Positions 60,367 to 64,000 of a stretch of 64,000 nucleotides of DNA are shown here, in pieces. The position numbers and the translations under genes were made by a program. Position 1 is the first letter of the stretch. Each line of letters starts with the position of its first letter. This DNA is from Pseudoalteromonas sp. Scap06 (GTDB taxonomy: Bacteria; Pseudomonadota; Gammaproteobacteria; Enterobacterales; Alteromonadaceae), in assembly GCF_013394165.1 (NCBI RefSeq), contig NZ_CP041331.1:186001-250000 (forward strand). The letters are read 5' to 3'. A model generated the notes under the pieces. The model saw only the letters and a program-made list of their open reading frames with translations, was not told the DNA's origin and searched no databases.

Positions 60367-61518
60367 TTAAAAACGATGTTTCATAAATGGTTTGTTTAAC
60401 CATGTTTTATAGTCTTTAGACAGCTGCGGAAAGTGCTGATACAGCATACTTTCCAGTGTTTCAGCAGTGAGTTTACTGCAAGGTGAATTTTGCTCGGCTA
60501 ACATAACGCTTTTTAAAAACTGCTTGCCTTTGCTCGAGCCCATTAAAAAATATATCGCCGCCCAACTGCTCGCATAAAGTTTAGTGTCATCCGCTGTTTG
60601 CCATTTGTTATCTAAACCTATCAACCAATTAATAGTAAAAACACTTTGCGCTATGTGTTTGTTACTTATCCAACTTAGGTGAGGGTCAATGCTGACTAAT
60701 TGCATGCTGTTGTTGGTATATTCAAAATATTCAGCCAGCCCTTCATTAAGCCAACGAGGAGTTGTGCCTAGTATTGCTTTGTTTATAGCATGCACCGCTT
60801 CGTGTATTGCTGTGCGCATTGCGTTTTGCTCGTTTCGATAATATATAAACGCAGAGTTAGTAGCATGAAAATATATACCATCTGTATTACTTGGATCTGC
60901 TCCGCGCTGTTTAATCGCTTGTTCGTAACGACTTCGCGTTGCGAATATGGTCAGGTTTAACCTTACCTTTTTTAATCCATCTGCCCCTATAATTTGGCCA
61001 TACACTTTAAATACAGTATTTAGTTTTATCCGTAATTTTTCTGTAAACGACGGCGGTAAATTAGCGGCCTGTAGCGTTAATTCAAAGTAATCAAGCGGCT
61101 CAACAATGTCAGTATCAAGTGTTTCAACCGCAAAGTCTGGCTTAGTATCACTAAAATGGGGCACACCATGGCTATCAGTCCAAGTGTAAATATTGCCATT
61201 ACGCTTATATTTAACTTCACCTAATGAAACATCGGTACAACGCGTTGTATCGGCTTGTGGTAAATGGTTTTGTATTACTTTTTTAGTGGTAAACGAGCCT
61301 GCAGAGGGTTCAATTAGGGTTTGATCTGCTTCTTCAACTATTTCGATTTCGGCTTTTATATCTTCGTAAATAGCCCGTACACTGCCAATAGGATCATGGT
61401 AGTTGATTACCCGCCCAGTTAGGTGGTTAGCAATAAGTGCCGCTACAATTAACAGCACAATAAATACAAATAGCACGCGCCATTTTGTGCTCAACATCTT
61501 TATCGTCGCTTTTTCCAT
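60367..61518 (-). CDS. Membrane-anchored HExxH metallopeptidase with DUF4124-like segment
   Basis: The 383-residue protein has an N-terminal membrane helix (about 14-31). A DUF4124-like motif follows at about 109-126 (NIYTWTDSHGVPHFSDTKP), then a gluzincin-type peptidase domain. The zinc site is AIHEAVHAINKAI (His239, Glu240, His243), with a distal Glu263 in WLNEGLAEYFE. The fold resembles the peptidase MA / DUF1570 group, facing the periplasm. The start is uncertain: ATG 61518 overlaps the upstream gene by 19 bases, ATG 61497 lies two bases after its stop, and neither has a clear Shine-Dalgarno. It is co-transcribed with the small secreted protein upstream. The substrate is unknown. Confidence 0.8.
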   Translation of the reverse strand: MEKATIKMLSTKWRVLFVFIVLLIVAALIANHLTGRVINYHDPIGSVRAIYEDIKAEIEIVEEADQTLIEPSAGSFTTKKVIQNHLPQADTTRCTDVSLGEVKYKRNGNIYTWTDSHGVPHFSDTKPDFAVETLDTDIVEPLDYFELTLQAANLPPSFTEKLRIKLNTVFKVYGQIIGADGLKKVRLNLTIFATRSRYEQAIKQRGADPSNTDGIYFHATNSAFIYYRNEQNAMRTAIHEAVHAINKAILGTTPRWLNEGLAEYFEYTNNSMQLVSIDPHLSWISNKHIAQSVFTINWLIGLDNKWQTADDTKLYASSWAAIYFLMGSSKGKQFLKSVMLAEQNSPCSKLTAETLESMLYQHFPQLSKDYKTWLNKPFMKHRF

Positions 61519-61976
61519 TGGGCTTCAAATAAGCGTTTTTGTTCACCACGATATTCACTGCACCATACGAAATCGGATGATTGCATGCCTTTTGAACGGC
61601 AGCGCTTTGGTAAAGTATAAAATTCAGACCACGCAGCCAGCTTTTCAGGATCGCTATAGCTGTCGCTATGCAATTTCATATTAGGCATCTGCGTGCGCAA
61701 TAATGCATTATTACTTGAGCTGTAAGCCGAAGAGCGTTGATGTGTTCGATTGGTTTGTTTGGGTTTATCACAATGCTTTGCAAGTTCTTCAAATAAAGAT
61801 TTGAACCGTGCTTTTAACCGCTCACCTTCTTTCACCCTATAGCCTTGACGCAACCGTGAACGTATTGTTTCACGTTCTTTTACAATACTATCGCAATGTT
61901 CTTGCGAGTATTGCTCGTACGCTTGCGGGAAAGAAGTAAATAGACAAAGTAGTATCAATAAAATCCATTTAATCAT
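61500..61976 (-). CDS. Unknown secreted protein, 158 aa
   Basis: The product has a signal peptide (MIKWILLILLCLFTSFPQAY) and a charged mature part with four or five cysteines (EHCDSIV, KHCDKPK, KRCRSKG, VWCSEYRGEQ). A helical KERETIRSRLRQGYRVKEGE (twenty residues) segment resembles small periplasmic proteins of Alteromonadales that accompany DUF4124 proteins. The mature part is rich in Ser and Arg. It is the first gene of a two-gene unit with the HExxH peptidase. The function is unknown. Confidence 0.7.
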   Translation of the reverse strand: MIKWILLILLCLFTSFPQAYEQYSQEHCDSIVKERETIRSRLRQGYRVKEGERLKARFKSLFEELAKHCDKPKQTNRTHQRSSAYSSSNNALLRTQMPNMKLHSDSYSDPEKLAAWSEFYTLPKRCRSKGMQSSDFVWCSEYRGEQKRLFEAQWKKRR

Positions 61977-62321
61977 TATTTATCCCTAAATTGAGTGCTG
62001 TGTTCCGTTGAGCGCCTAGGGTGAATATAGAGGATTGAATCTAAAATAGAAACAGATAGTTTAAGCGAATTGTTAAATCATGCCTGAGCGCAATTGTTGG
62101 AGCAGTTTGTGGCGGGAATTTTTAATTGCAAATTTAAGTAGAAGTCGCGTTGGCGACGGCAACCGAGGGGCGTTATTTACTACGTTAAAGCGTTGCTCTC
62201 TCCTTGGATCTCCACTGCTCCTCAAACATTTTCTATAAAGCAAAATATAAACGCTGGTGTTGCTTTGACTTTTACCCTTTTTTTAGTATGTTAATTGTTC
62301 AACTATAAAGGAGAAAGTTAC
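61977..62321. repeat. Intergenic region with hairpin-forming repeat
   Basis: The 345-base gap separates divergent genes. It carries, at 62144-62164, a repeat that begins GTCGCGTTGGCGAC (a GTCGC/GCGAC hairpin with a GTTG loop) and recurs exactly at 62804-62824. The remainder is AT-rich promoter DNA for the gene at 62322. No other gene is visible. Confidence 0.7.
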
Positions 62322-62801
62322 ATGGATGGTCAATTACCATTATTTGATGAAATACCAAATAAGTATGAACACACAGGCTCGCCACAAGAATCAAACCGTA
62401 AGTTTTGTACTGAACTAGAAGAAGATCTAACCTCTATTGGCTTTACTGAATGTACAGACTCTCAACCTCAACAGCAGAAATATATTAAGCGTGCAGCCTA
62501 TCAAGATATGTACGGCAGTACACGCCACAGTACTTTTTTGATACATCATAAAACTAAAGGCTTATTAAGAATAGAAGCTCATAGACAAGTACAAAGCGGC
62601 TCTGTCGACCAAAAATTCCCATTCTTTTATGAGTCATTAAGTAATGCACCAGAGAAAACTGTGGTTATTGTTTTCGATGGAAAAGGCTATAAAAAAGAAG
62701 CATATGATTGGTTATTAACACAAACTGAAAATCGTATAGCAAAAGTATTTAAAGTATTTTCTTCAAAAGAAGACTTTCTTAATTATCTTATTAACGAGTA
62801 A
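62322..62801 (+). CDS. PD-(D/E)XK-nuclease-like protein, 159 aa
   Basis: The 159-residue cytoplasmic protein resembles small PD-(D/E)XK nucleases of restriction/phage type. A strand GLLRIEAHRQVQSGSVDQK at about 80-98 matches the family's 'IE.K.Q..SGS.D.K' signature, followed by TVVIVFDGKGYKKEAYDWL (113-131), like the 'viV.dG.G....a..wl' end. In the usual form a Lys follows Glu two residues on; here Glu85 is followed by Ala86-His87, so activity is uncertain. AAGGAG precedes ATG 62322. It stands alone between two exact 21-base direct repeats and 310 bases before a PLD-helicase gene. The family call is by motif only. Confidence 0.6.
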   Translation: MDGQLPLFDEIPNKYEHTGSPQESNRKFCTELEEDLTSIGFTECTDSQPQQQKYIKRAAYQDMYGSTRHSTFLIHHKTKGLLRIEAHRQVQSGSVDQKFPFFYESLSNAPEKTVVIVFDGKGYKKEAYDWLLTQTENRIAKVFKVFSSKEDFLNYLINE

Positions 62802-63111
62802 ATGTCGCGTTGGCGACGGCAACCAAAGAGAAGTAATCGCCGACTTCTCTTTGGAATTTCTCGGCGCCCCGAGGATCACACTATTTCCTCAATTTAAATT
62901 AATAATATGAACGCAAACGCGATGAAACACGTCCGTGTGTAAGCATCGCTTAACGCGCATCCATGCGCTGCTATTACTCATCATTAATTCAATTTCGGGT
63001 GTGGTCACGGGGAAATTTTCTTGGCAGCAGTCTTTAATTTAATAATGAGTTAATGCTTGTTTACATTGCATTTTTTAGTAAACTGAATGCTCGCAAACAG
63101 GGAGCGATTTA
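62802..63111. repeat. Repeat-bearing gap before the helicase gene
   Basis: It contains the second copy of the 21-base hairpin repeat (62804-62824) and an inverted pair AAAGAGAAGT and ACTTCTCTTT. A CTCGG/CCGAG hairpin lies near 62860. The second copy of the 45-base element lies at 62967-63011. Promoter DNA for the helicase follows. No gene is visible. Confidence 0.7.
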
Positions 63112-64000
63112 ATGCAACAGATTGGTATTTACGAGCAGTTAATTACGCAAGTAATTGAGCAAAATTTAAATCGTGACCAATTTTATGTGGGCGAACGCCA
63201 ACTAGAATCGGCTGAAGCGGCTACGTGGCTTTCGCGCTTTTTAGGTAAACTTGTTGAACATGCGATTGATGCAATCCCTAATTCAAGCGAGCGTTTGCAC
63301 GAGCAAATAAACCTCGCAAACAGCCTTGTGCTGTGGCTTAAAGATCATATCCGCGATGATGAACTAATCAACGAAAACCTTATCGACAGCCAAGGCCGTA
63401 TTCTTACTGCACTGTTTAATACCCAAAATCCCATTGCTGCAAATCTTAAAGATTACTCTCACGATATTTTTCCGCTAACGGGGCTTACACAAAGCGAATT
63501 ATTTAGCGGTGCAAATGCTGGGATCTCACTCGAAACCGAGCTAAAACGCGAGATTAAATCGTCCGACACTATTTACTGGCTTGTTTCATTTATAAAATGG
63601 ACGGGGCTGCGCATATTTAAAAATGAGCTTGAAGCGTTTACCAAAAGCGGCAATAAACTCAAAGTAATTACCACCTCGTACATGGGTGCAACGGATGCTA
63701 AAGCGGTGGAGTTTTTAGCAAACTTGCCAAACACTGAGGTAAAACTTAGTTACAACAATCAGCAAGAGCGCTTGCATGCAAAGTCATATTTGTTTATGCG
63801 TAATACGGGTTTTCATACCGGTTATATTGGTTCGTCTAATTTATCGCATTCAGCGCTTACCAGCGGCCTTGAGTGGAACTTAAAAATTACCGCGCAAGAA
63901 ATCCCGCACATCATAGCTAAAACCAAAAGTACCTTTGAAACCTATTGGCAATCGCCAGATTTTGAATTATTTACTGGCAAAGCTGAATGTAAAGAAAAGC
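63112..64000 (+). CDS. PLD-nuclease/helicase protein, N-terminal part (partial)
   Basis: The gene runs off the right edge; 296 codons are visible. After a helical leader (1-145), residues about 146-285 form a phospholipase-D-like nuclease domain: the HxK half-site is RLHAKSYLF (His222, Lys224) and the distal Asn is in YIGSSNLSHSALT (Asn243). This N-terminal domain is typical of large DUF3427-type DEAD/DEAH helicases (HKD-nuclease plus superfamily 2 helicase), often found in defence islands. The helicase part is beyond the window, so that assignment is inferred. GGGAG lies seven bases before the ATG. Confidence 0.75.
   Translation, partial: MQQIGIYEQLITQVIEQNLNRDQFYVGERQLESAEAATWLSRFLGKLVEHAIDAIPNSSERLHEQINLANSLVLWLKDHIRDDELINENLIDSQGRILTALFNTQNPIAANLKDYSHDIFPLTGLTQSELFSGANAGISLETELKREIKSSDTIYWLVSFIKWTGLRIFKNELEAFTKSGNKLKVITTSYMGATDAKAVEFLANLPNTEVKLSYNNQQERLHAKSYLFMRNTGFHTGYIGSSNLSHSALTSGLEWNLKITAQEIPHIIAKTKSTFETYWQSPDFELFTGKAECKEK

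Noticed and set aside
62144..62824. Integron gene cassette with attC sites
   Set aside because: The repeats show a hairpin but not the paired core sites of attC, there is no integrase, and the gap layout (own promoter, long spacers) is unlike cassettes.

Overview
The window looks like a chromosomal segment of a marine gammaproteobacterium, most probably Pseudoalteromonas or a close Alteromonadales relative. The reasons are moderately AT-rich DNA with very AT-rich intergenic DNA, a TonB-dependent receptor, a complete Alteromonadales-type GlcNAc catabolic cluster (nagP, nagA, SIS-type nagB, BadF-type nagK, GH20 hexosaminidase, LacI-type nagR), many c-di-GMP and two-component proteins, and heptanucleotide tandem arrays behind some genes. 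The genus is inferred from gene content; no rRNA is present.

Layout. 0-5 kb: the N-terminus of a membrane sensor (cut by the window edge), an orphan gene, anmK, a GNAT acetyltransferase, a CurA-like reductase and a GST. 5-9 kb: a dCache histidine kinase followed by an HD-GYP response regulator. 9-13.2 kb: a KdpE/KdpD-like two-component pair without a Kdp pump, divergent from a ktrAB K+ uptake operon. The shared promoter region holds helically phased direct repeats and an 18-codon hydrophobic leader ORF. 13.2-20.5 kb: a YkgJ-type protein, a porin with a PstS-like protein, RecQ-type helicase, NDH-2 and a DUF2235 hydrolase. 20.5-29.3 kb: the nag regulon with two operators that are exact reverse complements of each other. 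29.5-34.5 kb: a minimal ethanolamine pathway (permease, EutB, EutC, AraC regulator). 34.5-38 kb: a heptamer array, arfA with a hairpin across its stop codon, and a TonB-dependent receptor. 38-45.7 kb: a divergent signalling cluster (REC-HDOD and REC-GGDEF-EAL one way; FIST, kinase and a degenerate REC-HD-GYP the other). 45.8-55.7 kb: hemH, benE, a membrane-anchored prodomain-like protein followed by a secreted metalloprotease, a nucleotide pyrophosphatase-like enzyme, a dGTPase-like enzyme, a FimV-like protein and a solute-binding protein.

55.7-64 kb is accessory in character: dispersed repeats, a NYN-LOTUS-cold-shock fusion, a coupled 46-residue peptide and Cys-tailed GRDP-like protein, an orphan RelE-like toxin, a tight operon of three unknown genes, a membrane-anchored HExxH peptidase, a PD-(D/E)XK-like protein bracketed by direct repeats, and the start of a PLD-nuclease/helicase that runs off the end. 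This is the most defence-island-like part.

The strongest candidates for something new are: the split prodomain/protease pair (48.5-50 kb); the KtrAB unit with its Kdp-like sensor and leader peptide (8.9-13.2 kb); the unknown operon plus coupled small peptide (57-60 kb); and the nuclease-like/helicase end (62.3-64 kb).
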